Under the pieces are notes generated by a model, which searched no databases, was not told the DNA's origin, and worked only from the letters and a program-made list of their open reading frames with translations. Source: Bacteroides propionicigenes (lineage in GTDB: Bacteria; Bacteroidota; Bacteroidia; Bacteroidales; Bacteroidaceae). From it: DNA of 64,000 nucleotides. Shown piece by piece: positions 51,043 to 59,421 of the stretch (the stretch's first letter is position 1; each line of letters opens with the position of its first letter). The stretch lies in assembly GCF_018390535.1 (NCBI RefSeq), contig NZ_JAHBBW010000018.1, forward strand, positions 1 through 64,000. The letters are read 5' to 3'. The translations under genes were made by a program, and so were the position numbers.

Positions 51043-52365
51043 CTACCTTCTTCTTGAGGAACCGCCGCCACCGCCGGACGAACGGGTAGAACCACCGCCA
51101 CCACCGCTGGAATAGCTGCGTGAACTGCTACTGCCACCCGAAGAATAACTACGGGTAGAAGAATTACCTTGTACAGGCGTATAAGAACGGCGGCTACCGC
51201 TTTCGGTGGAATAACTGCGAGTTGGCGATGTAGAACTTCCACGATTATATGTGGAGGAGCTTCCTGTAGTTGAGCGTCTTGCGCCTGTAGCATTTACACT
51301 ACTGCTTCTGCGCGATCCGTTTGTTGAGGTAGACGAACCTACACGCGTACTGCTTGGACGGGTATACGTGCTGCGTCTTGTAGAAGAAGCATCCGTACGG
51401 GTAGTTACCCCACTACGAGTTCCCGATGAACGCGTACCCACTACACGTCTGGTTGTTGTACCGTTTTGTCCGCTTCTTCTATAAGATGAAGTTCCCGAAG
51501 AACGAACTGAAGAAGTTGAACCGCCACGGGTAACACTTGAACCTGACCTGCGAACCGAAGAAGAGGGACTCCTATAACTGCTTGTTCCCGAAGAACGGCG
51601 ATAAGTGTACGTGTTGCGAGGCCAATATCCTCCACCCCAATGTCCGCCACCGGGATAATATCCGGGATGATAATGATGGTGATGTCCCCACCAGCCGCCA
51701 TACCAGCCGCCCCAACCTACACTCCAGCCAAAGCCCCAACTCGGACCATACCAACTGTTCCAACCCCAACCATAATAAGGATAGCCGCCCCATCCATAAG
51801 AATTATAACGCCAATCCCACCATAAGCGGTTGGAAAATGTAGGGAATGCATAAGCGTACAATCCATCCGTATATACGTTCCAATCCCATGAGTTCAAGCC
51901 ATAGACCACATCCCAATAAAGCGGGCTGCTGATGCTGATGGCATAGCGAGGATTGCGGAAGCGGATAATGCGCGTGGCATATTCATAATCATCTTCCGAA
52001 CCGTCAAAGCCATTCACCCATTCCCCGTCCAGACCATCATATTCTTTTTCGTCCACATAGAGCGTATCATTCTCTTGCGAAAACTCATAGTCCTTGGAGT
52101 CATATCGACGGTTGTACTCATCCACATCACGGATATTTCCTTTACGGTCTTTCACTACAATAGTCGTATTGCCCGGCGACGCATAAACCGTAGTCGGCGC
52201 ATTCGTCTTTACTACAACAGCATCTGTTGCCGGAGTTTTTTTCTTCTCCGCCTTCTCCTCTTTCTTCTTTGAAGGCACGTAGTAAAGGTCGTCATTTACA
52301 CTTTGAGCGGAGAGTGTCCACGGAAGACACAATGCAAAAAGCGATAAAAAAACAATCTTTTTCAT
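51043..52365 (-). CDS. Secreted protein with aromatic/Gly-rich middle and long Ser/Arg/Gly low-complexity tail
   Basis: This 440-residue protein has a signal peptide (LCLPWTLSAQ). Residues about 30-170 form a conserved-looking domain (SQENDTLYVDEKEYDGL, EYATRIIRFRNPRYAISISS). About 175-255 is rich in Trp, Tyr and Gly with a His cluster (WWGHHHHYHPGYYPGGGHWG). The last 185 residues are almost only Ser, Arg, Thr and Gly (SSGTSSYRSPSSSVRRSGSS type), giving a very basic disordered tail. I know no function. The compositional pattern recalls envelope or adhesion-related proteins. It precedes the FadL-like gene in one operon. Confidence 0.8.
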   Translation of the reverse strand: MKKIVFLSLFALCLPWTLSAQSVNDDLYYVPSKKKEEKAEKKKTPATDAVVVKTNAPTTVYASPGNTTIVVKDRKGNIRDVDEYNRRYDSKDYEFSQENDTLYVDEKEYDGLDGEWVNGFDGSEDDYEYATRIIRFRNPRYAISISSPLYWDVVYGLNSWDWNVYTDGLYAYAFPTFSNRLWWDWRYNSYGWGGYPYYGWGWNSWYGPSWGFGWSVGWGGWYGGWWGHHHHYHPGYYPGGGHWGGGYWPRNTYTYRRSSGTSSYRSPSSSVRRSGSSVTRGGSTSSVRSSGTSSYRRSGQNGTTTRRVVGTRSSGTRSGVTTRTDASSTRRSTYTRPSSTRVGSSTSTNGSRRSSSVNATGARRSTTGSSSTYNRGSSTSPTRSYSTESGSRRSYTPVQGNSSTRSYSSGGSSSSRSYSSGGGGGSTRSSGGGGGSSRRR

Positions 52366-52410
52366 ATTCGTTTGGTTTATGGGTTTACAATTCTATACTT
52401 TCTCACGTCA

Positions 52411-52418
52411 CAAAGATA
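52411..52418 (-). promoter_or_regulatory. -7 element of the low-complexity protein operon
   Basis: On the minus strand this is TATCTTTG, an exact consensus, with a start near 52404, about 39 nt before the ATG at 52365. Confidence 0.6.
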
Positions 52419-52485
52419 ATGCCGGGATTTGCCCTGTACAGAAGATTTTCCCCAAAGATTTATAGGGATTTCCCTAAATGCATCT

Positions 52486-52493
52486 TATCTTTG
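52486..52493 (+). promoter_or_regulatory. -7 element of prmA
   Basis: TATCTTTG matches the consensus exactly and predicts a start near 52500, 13 nt before the ATG at 52513. It supports the ATG at 52513 over upstream in-frame starts. Confidence 0.6.
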
Positions 52494-52512
52494 TACTCAA
52501 AACAAATATACG

Positions 52513-53355
52513 ATGAAATATTTAGAATTTATATTCCATACCACTCCCTGCACCGAAACGACCAACGACGTTTTATCAGCGGTATTAGGCGAAGTAGGTT
52601 TCGAAAGTTTTGTAGAGCAGGCCGACGGTATCGCCGCATACATCCAAAAGGATTTATACAATGAGGATTCTCTCAAAGAAGCCCTCGCCGATTTTCCCCT
52701 GCCCGATACGCAAGTGAAATATACTTATCAGGAAGCCGAAGACAAAGACTGGAACGAGGAATGGGAAAAGAATTTCTTCCAGCCCATCATCATTGGCGAC
52801 CGTTGTGTCATCCACAGTACATTTCATCATGATGTCCCGCAGGCTGAATATGACATCGTCATCAACCCTCAAATGGCATTCGGCACAGGACACCACGAAA
52901 CCACCAGCCTCATCATCGGCGAGCTGTTGGACAACGACCTGCAAGGCAAGTCCTTACTCGATATGGGTTGTGGAACATCCATTCTTGCCATATTGGCGCG
53001 TATGCGTGGCGCTGCTCCCTGCACCGCTATAGACATAGACGAATGGTGTGTACGCAATTCACTTGAGAATATAGAATTAAATGATGTAGATCTTATTTCC
53101 GTTTTTCAGGGAGATGCCTCCACACTGGAAGGCAAAGGACCTTTTGATGTAGTCATCGCCAATATCAACCGCAATATCTTACTGAACGACATGAAGCAAT
53201 ATGTACGTTGTATGCGTCCCGGCTCACAACTATATATGAGTGGCTTTTATGTAGATGACATTCCCGTGATACAAGCGGAAGCTGAACGTAACGGACTACG
53301 ATTTGTGCATCATCAGGAAAAGAACCGTTGGGCAGCGGTTAAGTTTGTATTGTAA
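52513..53355 (+). CDS. prmA: Ribosomal protein L11 methyltransferase
   Basis: This 280-residue enzyme methylates ribosomal protein L11 using S-adenosylmethionine. The start at ATG 52513 gives MKYLEFIFHTTPC, the usual family N-terminus, and follows the promoter element; the frame is open 28 codons further upstream but that part overlaps the promoter. The catalytic domain has NPQMAFGTGHHETTSLIIGE, the SAM-binding SLLDMGCGTSILAILARMRG and VIANINRNILLNDM. Length is typical. It is a single-gene unit. Confidence 0.95.
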   Translation: MKYLEFIFHTTPCTETTNDVLSAVLGEVGFESFVEQADGIAAYIQKDLYNEDSLKEALADFPLPDTQVKYTYQEAEDKDWNEEWEKNFFQPIIIGDRCVIHSTFHHDVPQAEYDIVINPQMAFGTGHHETTSLIIGELLDNDLQGKSLLDMGCGTSILAILARMRGAAPCTAIDIDEWCVRNSLENIELNDVDLISVFQGDASTLEGKGPFDVVIANINRNILLNDMKQYVRCMRPGSQLYMSGFYVDDIPVIQAEAERNGLRFVHHQEKNRWAAVKFVL

Positions 53356-53417
53356 ATACAAACTCAATGATTAGCAACCTGAGATTATAGCCATTCTACA
53401 TGCTTCTGCATACAAAA

Positions 53418-53454
53418 ATAGCCGGAATCATCCCTCAAGAACGATTTCGGCTAT
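53418..53454. terminator. Hairpin between prmA and the capsule locus
   Basis: ATAGCCGGAATC (53418-53429) pairs with GATTTCGGCTAT (53443-53454) with one G-T mismatch position, flanked by A-rich sequence on the left and TCTTTC on the right. It could end both prmA and the minus-strand polysaccharide operon. Confidence 0.7.
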
Positions 53455-53477
53455 CTTTCATAAATACACTATTACAT

Positions 53478-54722
53478 TCAGCCAACTATTCCCTCTTTCA
53501 TCTTCGACACAATATACCGTACATCATCTTCAGTCACCATCGGTCCACTTGGCAAACATAAGCCTTGCTTGAACAAGCGTTCACTAACACCATTTGTATA
53601 GGCAGGATTATCCTTATACACAGGCTGTTTATGCATAGGCTTCCAAAGCGGACGGCTCTCAATACCCGCCATATCAAGCCACACACGCATGGCTTCCACA
53701 TTGAGATTAGGCTCACAACCCGTATGTGTCGAAGAAGCCTCATGCGTCACACCCGCAGCGCCACCGACAGCACCCTGCACCTTCTCATCATAAGCACGTT
53801 CCTCACCTGCCACATGCAGGTCTTCAGCTAGCAATACCGTATTCAACCAATAATTACTGTCATAATCCGCGGAGGGATTCGTATGCAGCATAATCCCCCG
53901 CACATCCTTCAGCAAATCCTGATAAAGCGAGCAAATCATCTTATGATGCTTTATATGGGCATCAGCCACAGTCATCTGACCACGGCCGATACCCGCACAG
54001 ATATTACTCATACGATAGTTATAGCCGATACGCTCGTGCTGATAATAGGGATATGCCTCACGTGCCTGCGTGGCATAGAACATGATTTCTTGCTTGGACT
54101 CAGCATCAGGGCAGATCAATGCGCCCCCACCGGAAGTGGTAATCATCTTGTTACCATTGAAAGACAGTACGCCATATTTACCAAATGTACCGCAAATCCG
54201 GCCCTTATACCGGCTGCCAAAGCCTTCGGCAGCATCCTCTATAACAGGAATATCATACTTGGCGGCAACAGCCATAATTTCATCCAATCGGGCAGGCATA
54301 CCGTACAGATAAACCGGAACAATAGCTTTCGGCTTCTTACCTGTCTTGGCAATACGGTCCGCGATGGCCATATCAAGCAGGTGTGGGTCCATATTCCATG
54401 TATCCTCCTCAGAGTCTACAAATACAGGAGTAGCACCCAGATAAGTCACAGGATGGGATGAAGCGCAGAATGTAAAGCTCTGTACCATCACCTCGTCACC
54501 GGCACCTACACCGCATGCCAAAAGTGACAAGTGTACTGCAGCCGTACCGGAGGACAAAGCCACCACGTGCTTATTCCCACCTACAAAAAACTCCAAATCC
54601 TGTTCAAAGCCGTTTACGTTCGGACCGAGTGGAACCACCCAGTTCGTATCGAAAGCTTCGCGTATGAAGTCCTGCTCCTTGCCGCTCATGTGAGCCAGGC
54701 AAAGATAAATTCGTTTGTTCAT
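53478..54722 (-). CDS. DegT/DnrJ/EryC1/StrS-family sugar aminotransferase
   Basis: This 414-residue PLP enzyme transfers an amino group to a nucleotide-linked keto sugar. It has ALSSGTAAVHLSLLACGVGA, FVDSEEDTWNMDPHLLDMAI, VPVYLYGMPARLDEIM, VIEDAAEGFGSRYKGR and the PLP lysine Lys192 in LSFNGNKMITTSGGGAL. Between about residues 310 and 335 is an extra loop (YDEKVQGAVGGAAGVTHEAS) that most family members lack. It is the last gene of the surface-polysaccharide operon, 71 bp after the HAD gene. The exact amino sugar is unknown. Confidence 0.92.
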   Translation of the reverse strand: MNKRIYLCLAHMSGKEQDFIREAFDTNWVVPLGPNVNGFEQDLEFFVGGNKHVVALSSGTAAVHLSLLACGVGAGDEVMVQSFTFCASSHPVTYLGATPVFVDSEEDTWNMDPHLLDMAIADRIAKTGKKPKAIVPVYLYGMPARLDEIMAVAAKYDIPVIEDAAEGFGSRYKGRICGTFGKYGVLSFNGNKMITTSGGGALICPDAESKQEIMFYATQAREAYPYYQHERIGYNYRMSNICAGIGRGQMTVADAHIKHHKMICSLYQDLLKDVRGIMLHTNPSADYDSNYWLNTVLLAEDLHVAGEERAYDEKVQGAVGGAAGVTHEASSTHTGCEPNLNVEAMRVWLDMAGIESRPLWKPMHKQPVYKDNPAYTNGVSERLFKQGLCLPSGPMVTEDDVRYIVSKMKEGIVG

Positions 54723-54793
54723 AGAATATATGTGATTTATAAAACTATAGCAACTAAAAAACTGTATTTAATCAGGCAGTTATTAAGAAAACT

Positions 54794-55450
54794 CTACAAG
54801 ATAAGGTTTTCCAAACTATGAAAATTAGCAATCTCATATTGAGACTTCATCTTATCAGAAACAGACAACTGCTTATGAATATTCTGTCCGTCATCCAACA
54901 AACATATTGTTGTCCACCCCAGCTGATTGGGGGCTATAAAATCTTTCAGAACATTATCGCCTATATAATAATAATCTGCATCCCCATATTTATTCATGAA
55001 AAAAAAGAAAGCCTCTGTGGAAGGTTTAGAATAACCGAAATTTTCTGATATGATACAGTTTTCCCAAGATATATATTTGTCAAGTTTCAATGCCTTTATT
55101 TTATTAGACTGAGTAACACTCCTGCCATCTGTTATAATTCCTAGGATAATATTTGCTTCATACATTCGCTTTAAAGTGCTCTCAACATTATCTGAAAAAA
55201 ATATTGTTGGAAAATGTTCCCGGTATGTCTTTAAATATATTTCCAATGGAATTTCTAATTCATATTTGTCATTTACACAGAGAAATACATTTTGTTTTTG
55301 CCCATAACAAGAGAGCATATACTCATACACACCTATTTTCCCATATGATTCTCCAATCCACGAGGCAATCTCCATATAAGCAGATTTTAAAAAATCAATC
55401 TCCTTATAAAGAGTATCATCCAAATCAAATACGACTACTCTCTTTCTCAT
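54794..55450 (-). CDS. HAD-superfamily hydrolase
   Basis: This 218-residue protein starts at ATG 55450 (MRKRVVVFDLDDTLYKEIDF); the frame is open two codons further to a TTG. HAD motifs are present: I (FDLDDTLY), II (ILGIITDGRSVTQSNKIKAL), III (Lys in YSKPSTEAF) and IV (YYIGDNVLKDFIAPNQLGW). Such enzymes usually remove phosphate. Its first 26 bp overlap the end of the ATP-grasp gene, a sign of translational coupling. Base composition is more AT-rich than the flanking sugar-nucleotide genes. Substrate is unknown. Confidence 0.88.
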   Translation of the reverse strand: MRKRVVVFDLDDTLYKEIDFLKSAYMEIASWIGESYGKIGVYEYMLSCYGQKQNVFLCVNDKYELEIPLEIYLKTYREHFPTIFFSDNVESTLKRMYEANIILGIITDGRSVTQSNKIKALKLDKYISWENCIISENFGYSKPSTEAFFFFMNKYGDADYYYIGDNVLKDFIAPNQLGWTTICLLDDGQNIHKQLSVSDKMKSQYEIANFHSLENLIL

Positions 55451-56402
55451 AAACAATAACCTCTGAATCGTAGCGTAACATCAAAGTATTATCTAACCAT
55501 TTATCAAAATATCGAATCTCTTTATCCAAGAAATATTCTTGAATTAAATATTGAGGATAATCAGCTTTGGCATAATAGGATAATGGATATCCACCGCCAA
55601 ACCGAGGATTGATTTCAATACCAACCACATCATTATCACTTTCTCTATAAAACAGTTGAATACAAATACATCCGATAACTCCCGGCAAATAATTCATCCT
55701 CTCCCTTAAATAAGTGACCAAAAAGTTCTTTCTAGTATATCCTTTGTTGATTTCTCCTGCACGTATTTCAATTCTTTCTCTAGGAACAATAGACTTGACA
55801 TAATGGTCCCGACCATAATACATATCCACTGTAAATTCTTTGTATTCAATCTTATCAATATACTCCATGAATATCAATTTAGGATGATGCATTATCTCCG
55901 GGGTTAGCTCATCGGGACTCCTCACCACAAATAGGTCTTTAGATAACGAACCATCATAAGGTTTCGCAAATAATGGAAAAATTGGATGAAACTTATCAAT
56001 TGGTTTAGGAACACGAATACCCAATTTCTGCAGAAAGTCTCCGGTATTGCGTTTATCCCTGCAAAGTTGAATAAAAGATATATCAGAGACGATAACAGAG
56101 ATATGTCTATCACTAAATTTATCTTTATTTTCAGATAAGACAAGCAACTCTGTATCAATAGTCGGTATCACCATTCCAATATGATTATCAATACAGATTG
56201 ACAATAGAGTATCTACATATTCCGGTTCTGTCACTCTAGGAACTTTAAAACATTTATCAGATATGATTCCGGCTGGTGCTAAAAACGGATTCATATCTGT
56301 AGTATATACCATAGCATCAATATTACAAGCCGTTAAGGCTTTTTTAAATAACTCTACAAGTACAACACGTTTTCCTGCGGAAGTAATCAATATATTTTTC
56401 AT
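55425..56402 (-). CDS. ATP-grasp domain protein (carbamoyl-phosphate-synthase-like)
   Basis: This 325-residue protein starts MKNILITSAGKRVVLVELFK and has a preATP-grasp domain followed by an ATP-grasp fold (LFAKPYDGSLSKDLFVV, KLIFMEYIDKIEYKEFTVDM, GVIGCICIQLFYRESDND, VVGIEINPRFGGGYPLSYYA, the last with the Mg-binding Glu and Asn). ATP-grasp ligases join a carboxylate to an amine or similar group through an acyl-phosphate. Pairs of ATP-grasp and HAD genes occur in several capsule loci. It may attach an amino acid or other acyl group to a sugar, though that is inference. It lies 4 bp after the sugar-transferase stop. Confidence 0.85.
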   Translation of the reverse strand: MKNILITSAGKRVVLVELFKKALTACNIDAMVYTTDMNPFLAPAGIISDKCFKVPRVTEPEYVDTLLSICIDNHIGMVIPTIDTELLVLSENKDKFSDRHISVIVSDISFIQLCRDKRNTGDFLQKLGIRVPKPIDKFHPIFPLFAKPYDGSLSKDLFVVRSPDELTPEIMHHPKLIFMEYIDKIEYKEFTVDMYYGRDHYVKSIVPRERIEIRAGEINKGYTRKNFLVTYLRERMNYLPGVIGCICIQLFYRESDNDVVGIEINPRFGGGYPLSYYAKADYPQYLIQEYFLDKEIRYFDKWLDNTLMLRYDSEVIVYEKESSRI

Positions 56403-56406
56403 TCAC

Positions 56407-57015
56407 TCAATTGTTACCGGTAAAATATTCCATTGTTGCCGAAGTCTCAGAGCTGATACCCTCCCTTACAAACACTTTCTTTATCGTTAAAAGGATGATT
56501 TTCAAATCAAGTAGGAATGAGCAATGGTCAACATACCAAACATCCAATTCAAACTTTTTTGTCCAACTAATAGCATTACGCCCGTTCACCTGTGCCCAGC
56601 CTGTAATACCCGGACGAACTTCATGCCTACGCGCTTGTTCTTTATCATACAAAGGAAGATATTGGGGAAGCAAAGGGCGAGGACCTATTAAAGCCATATC
56701 GCCTTTCAGTACGTTTATTAATTGCGGTAATTCATCCATAGAAGTAGAACGGAGAAACTTACCTACATTTGTCAAACGTTTCTCGTCCGGTAATAAATCA
56801 CCGTTCACATCACATTCATCAGTCATCGTTTTAAACTTGATAACTTTAAATATCTTACCTTTTTTCCCCGGACGTTGCTGCATAAAGAAAACTCCTGCTC
56901 CCTTATTAGCAAAATACAACCAAATGATTAAAAGTAACAGTATCGGCCAAATGATTGCCAACACACAGAATACAATTAGGAAATCCAATATGCGTTTCAG
57001 AAAATGAGAATACAT
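56407..57015 (-). CDS. Undecaprenyl-phosphate sugar-1-phosphate transferase, PglC type
   Basis: This 202-residue monotopic phosphoglycosyl transferase starts glycan assembly by moving a sugar-1-phosphate to undecaprenyl phosphate at the inner membrane. It has one N-terminal re-entrant hydrophobic segment (IVFCVLAIIWPILLLLIIWL), then RPGKKGKIFKVIKFKTM, the catalytic region SMDELPQLINVLKGDMALIG followed by PRPLLPQYLPLYD, and RPGITGWAQVNGRNAISWTK. The short length (about 200) is that of PglC rather than the long WbaP. It is probably the initiating enzyme of this polysaccharide. Confidence 0.93.
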   Translation of the reverse strand: MYSHFLKRILDFLIVFCVLAIIWPILLLLIIWLYFANKGAGVFFMQQRPGKKGKIFKVIKFKTMTDECDVNGDLLPDEKRLTNVGKFLRSTSMDELPQLINVLKGDMALIGPRPLLPQYLPLYDKEQARRHEVRPGITGWAQVNGRNAISWTKKFELDVWYVDHCSFLLDLKIILLTIKKVFVREGISSETSATMEYFTGNN

Positions 57016-57017
57016 AA

Positions 57018-58223
57018 CTACTCAAAATGTTTCATTATTATCCGGTAACTATTTTGTACCGTATAGTTAGCACACAAATAAGAATAACCTTTCTTACCCA
57101 TAATTTTCATCAAATTCTTATCCGATGCCAATTTATCAACCATCCTCCTAAATTCATTCAAGTTTCCGCTTTCAGTACACATCCCATAACCGTTGACTTC
57201 TGCTATGCGTCCAATATCCGTATTCAAATCTGTTGCAAACAATACCGGCATCTTGTGTTCAAGGTAAGAAAGCAAACGGGAAGGATAATTAGGAATTGTA
57301 AAACGTCTGTCTAAAAATATCAAACCCACATCGCACACTTTCACTAAGTCGTCATATTTCTTTTTGGGAAGAGAAGATATCAAACAAGAATTGCGAGGAG
57401 AATTGATTTCAAAAAACTGTTTTATCCGGTCATACTCAGTACCATTACCCACTATGACAAAATAAGTATCAGTCCTTGTCTCATTAGCGGCAATTACATC
57501 CATCAGAAAACCGATTCCTTGCGGACGCCCTAAATTACCACCATAGATAAACAAAAGTTTATCCGAGGGAATATTTAATTTATCAAGCAATGCTTTTCTA
57601 TTTATCCGACACTCATTATCACCTTTCAATTCTATACTATTAGGACAAATTTCCACCTTGTCCGCATTTACCGAAGGATTGTGCTTCAATACATAATCCA
57701 CATTTGCAGGAGACATACAACCTATATAATCTGACAACTGATATAATTGTTCCTCTTTTCTACGAAACAGTTTGTAAAACAAGCTTTTCTTAGAAAACAT
57801 ACCCAAGTCAACTGCATTCTGAGGAAATATATCTTTCAATAGCAGATAGGTTTTCGCTCCACACCGTGTTTTCAAAGAAGTTATTACTTTATTGAAAGTA
57901 ATCGGAGGAGTGGAATATAATATCAAATCAAATTTTACATCTTTCCAATATTTGTGTATCGCCCGTTGATATTGATACTCCAACAACAATGTTCCGACAC
58001 CTTTCTCTATCAGATTTGTCTTTTGAATATTCAGAGTTTTAACTTTCAATATCTCAGCACCACAGTTTTTTTCCAATGCAGTCGGTTGATGAAGGCGTCT
58101 TTCGGCAGGGACTGCAATATACAAAGAATGTCCGTTACGAATAAATTCGCGCATCAAGTCTGTGTAAATGCCCCGTTCTGAAATATCAGAAATATAGCCC
58201 AATGTCAAAAATAAAATATTCAT
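57018..58223 (-). CDS. Glycosyltransferase family 4 (WbuB-like, probable L-FucNAc transferase)
   Basis: This 401-residue GT-B enzyme has an N-terminal acceptor domain (ILFLTLGYISDISERGIYTD) and a C-terminal nucleotide-sugar domain (KLLFIYGGNLGRPQGIGFLM, VGLIFLDRRFTIPNYPSRLL, SYLEHKMPVLFATDLNTDIG). The overall pattern resembles WbuB of E. coli O26, which transfers N-acetyl-L-fucosamine. The downstream genes' neighbours (CapE/F/G set, encoded directly upstream in transcription order) predict exactly that donor, supporting the match. It is 2 bp from the sugar-transferase gene and 10 bp from the epimerase gene. Confidence 0.88.
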   Translation of the reverse strand: MNILFLTLGYISDISERGIYTDLMREFIRNGHSLYIAVPAERRLHQPTALEKNCGAEILKVKTLNIQKTNLIEKGVGTLLLEYQYQRAIHKYWKDVKFDLILYSTPPITFNKVITSLKTRCGAKTYLLLKDIFPQNAVDLGMFSKKSLFYKLFRRKEEQLYQLSDYIGCMSPANVDYVLKHNPSVNADKVEICPNSIELKGDNECRINRKALLDKLNIPSDKLLFIYGGNLGRPQGIGFLMDVIAANETRTDTYFVIVGNGTEYDRIKQFFEINSPRNSCLISSLPKKKYDDLVKVCDVGLIFLDRRFTIPNYPSRLLSYLEHKMPVLFATDLNTDIGRIAEVNGYGMCTESGNLNEFRRMVDKLASDKNLMKIMGKKGYSYLCANYTVQNSYRIIMKHFE

Positions 58224-58233
58224 CCTAATCGAA

Positions 58234-59418
58234 TCAATATTTTCTCCAAATCATCTTATTCACCACCCCTGTATAACTCTGTATCAGTTTCACCACCTTA
58301 GTTGATACATTCTCATCACAGTAAGTCGGAACCGGAATACCATAATCTCCGCCAGCATTCATTTCAACGGCAGTATCCACAGCCTGTAACAGCGATCTCT
58401 CATCAATACCCGCCAAAACAAAGACACCCTTATCCAAAGCCTCGGGACGCTCTGTACTAGTACGGATACATACCGCCGGGAAAGAATGCCCCACAGAAGT
58501 AAAGAAAGAGCTTTCCTCAGGAAGGGTACCGCTATCACTCACCACAGCATACGCGTTCATCTGCAAACAGTTATAATCATGGAAACCCAGAGGTTCGTGC
58601 TGCACCACACGGCTGTCAAGTTCAAAGCCGCTTGCATCCAGCCGCTTCCGGCTGCGGGGATGACAACTGTAGAGAACAGGCATGTCATACTTCCCTGCCA
58701 TGGCGTTAACGGCATTAAACAACGAAAGAAAATTCTTTTCCGTATCAATATTCTCCTCCCTATGGGCAGACAGGAGAATATATCTGCCTTTTTGAAGTCC
58801 CAACCGATGATGGATATCCGAAGATTCGATTGCCGCCAAGTTTTCATGTAACACCTCAGCCATCGGAGAGCCTGTTACATAAGTACGTTCCTTTGCCACC
58901 CCCGAAGCGTTCAGGTATCTCCTTGCATGTTCAGAATAACAGAGGTTCACATCGGAAATTATATCCACAATACGACGGTTCGTTTCTTCCGGCAGGCATT
59001 CATCGAAGCATCGGTTGCCTGCCTCCATATGAAAAATCGGAATATGAAGCCGCTTGGCACCTATTACGCTGAGACAGGAATTGGTATCGCCCAACACCAG
59101 CACAGCATCCGGCTGCGTATGTACCATCAGCTTATAACCCGCATTGATGATATTGCCCATCGTAGCCCCCAAGTCATCGCCCACAGCATCCATGTACACA
59201 TCAGGCTCCTGTAACTGAAGGTCACGGAAGAAAATGCCGTTCAAATTATAGTCATAGTTCTGACCCGTATGGGCCAAAAGACAGTCAAAATACTTCCGGC
59301 ATTTATTGATGACCGCAGCCAGACGGATGATCTCGGGACGGGTACCCACAATAATCAAAAGTTTCAGGCGTCCGTTTTCCCGAAACTTGATATTAGAATA
59401 ATCTGTTTTCACTTCCAT
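58234..59418 (-). CDS. UDP-N-acetylglucosamine 2-epimerase-type enzyme (CapG/WbjD-like)
   Basis: This 394-residue enzyme belongs to the WecB family: LLIIVGTRPEIIRLAAVINK, LLAHTGQNYDYNLNGIFF, HMEAGNRCFDECLPEETNRR, YILLSAHREENIDTEKN and SDSGTLPEESSFF. In the CapE/CapF/CapG pathway the third enzyme is a WecB-like 2-epimerase acting on a 6-deoxy-talose derivative to give UDP-N-acetyl-L-fucosamine. The gene directly follows CapF- and CapE-like genes with 3-bp and 21-bp gaps, so that reaction is more likely than plain ManNAc formation. Confidence 0.9.
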   Translation of the reverse strand: MEVKTDYSNIKFRENGRLKLLIIVGTRPEIIRLAAVINKCRKYFDCLLAHTGQNYDYNLNGIFFRDLQLQEPDVYMDAVGDDLGATMGNIINAGYKLMVHTQPDAVLVLGDTNSCLSVIGAKRLHIPIFHMEAGNRCFDECLPEETNRRIVDIISDVNLCYSEHARRYLNASGVAKERTYVTGSPMAEVLHENLAAIESSDIHHRLGLQKGRYILLSAHREENIDTEKNFLSLFNAVNAMAGKYDMPVLYSCHPRSRKRLDASGFELDSRVVQHEPLGFHDYNCLQMNAYAVVSDSGTLPEESSFFTSVGHSFPAVCIRTSTERPEALDKGVFVLAGIDERSLLQAVDTAVEMNAGGDYGIPVPTYCDENVSTKVVKLIQSYTGVVNKMIWRKY

Positions 59419-59421
59419 TGT

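Noticed and set aside
51251..51484. Plus-strand frame opposite the Ser/Arg-rich tail
   Set aside because: Low-complexity repeats keep several frames open; this is a by-product of the codon bias of the real gene.
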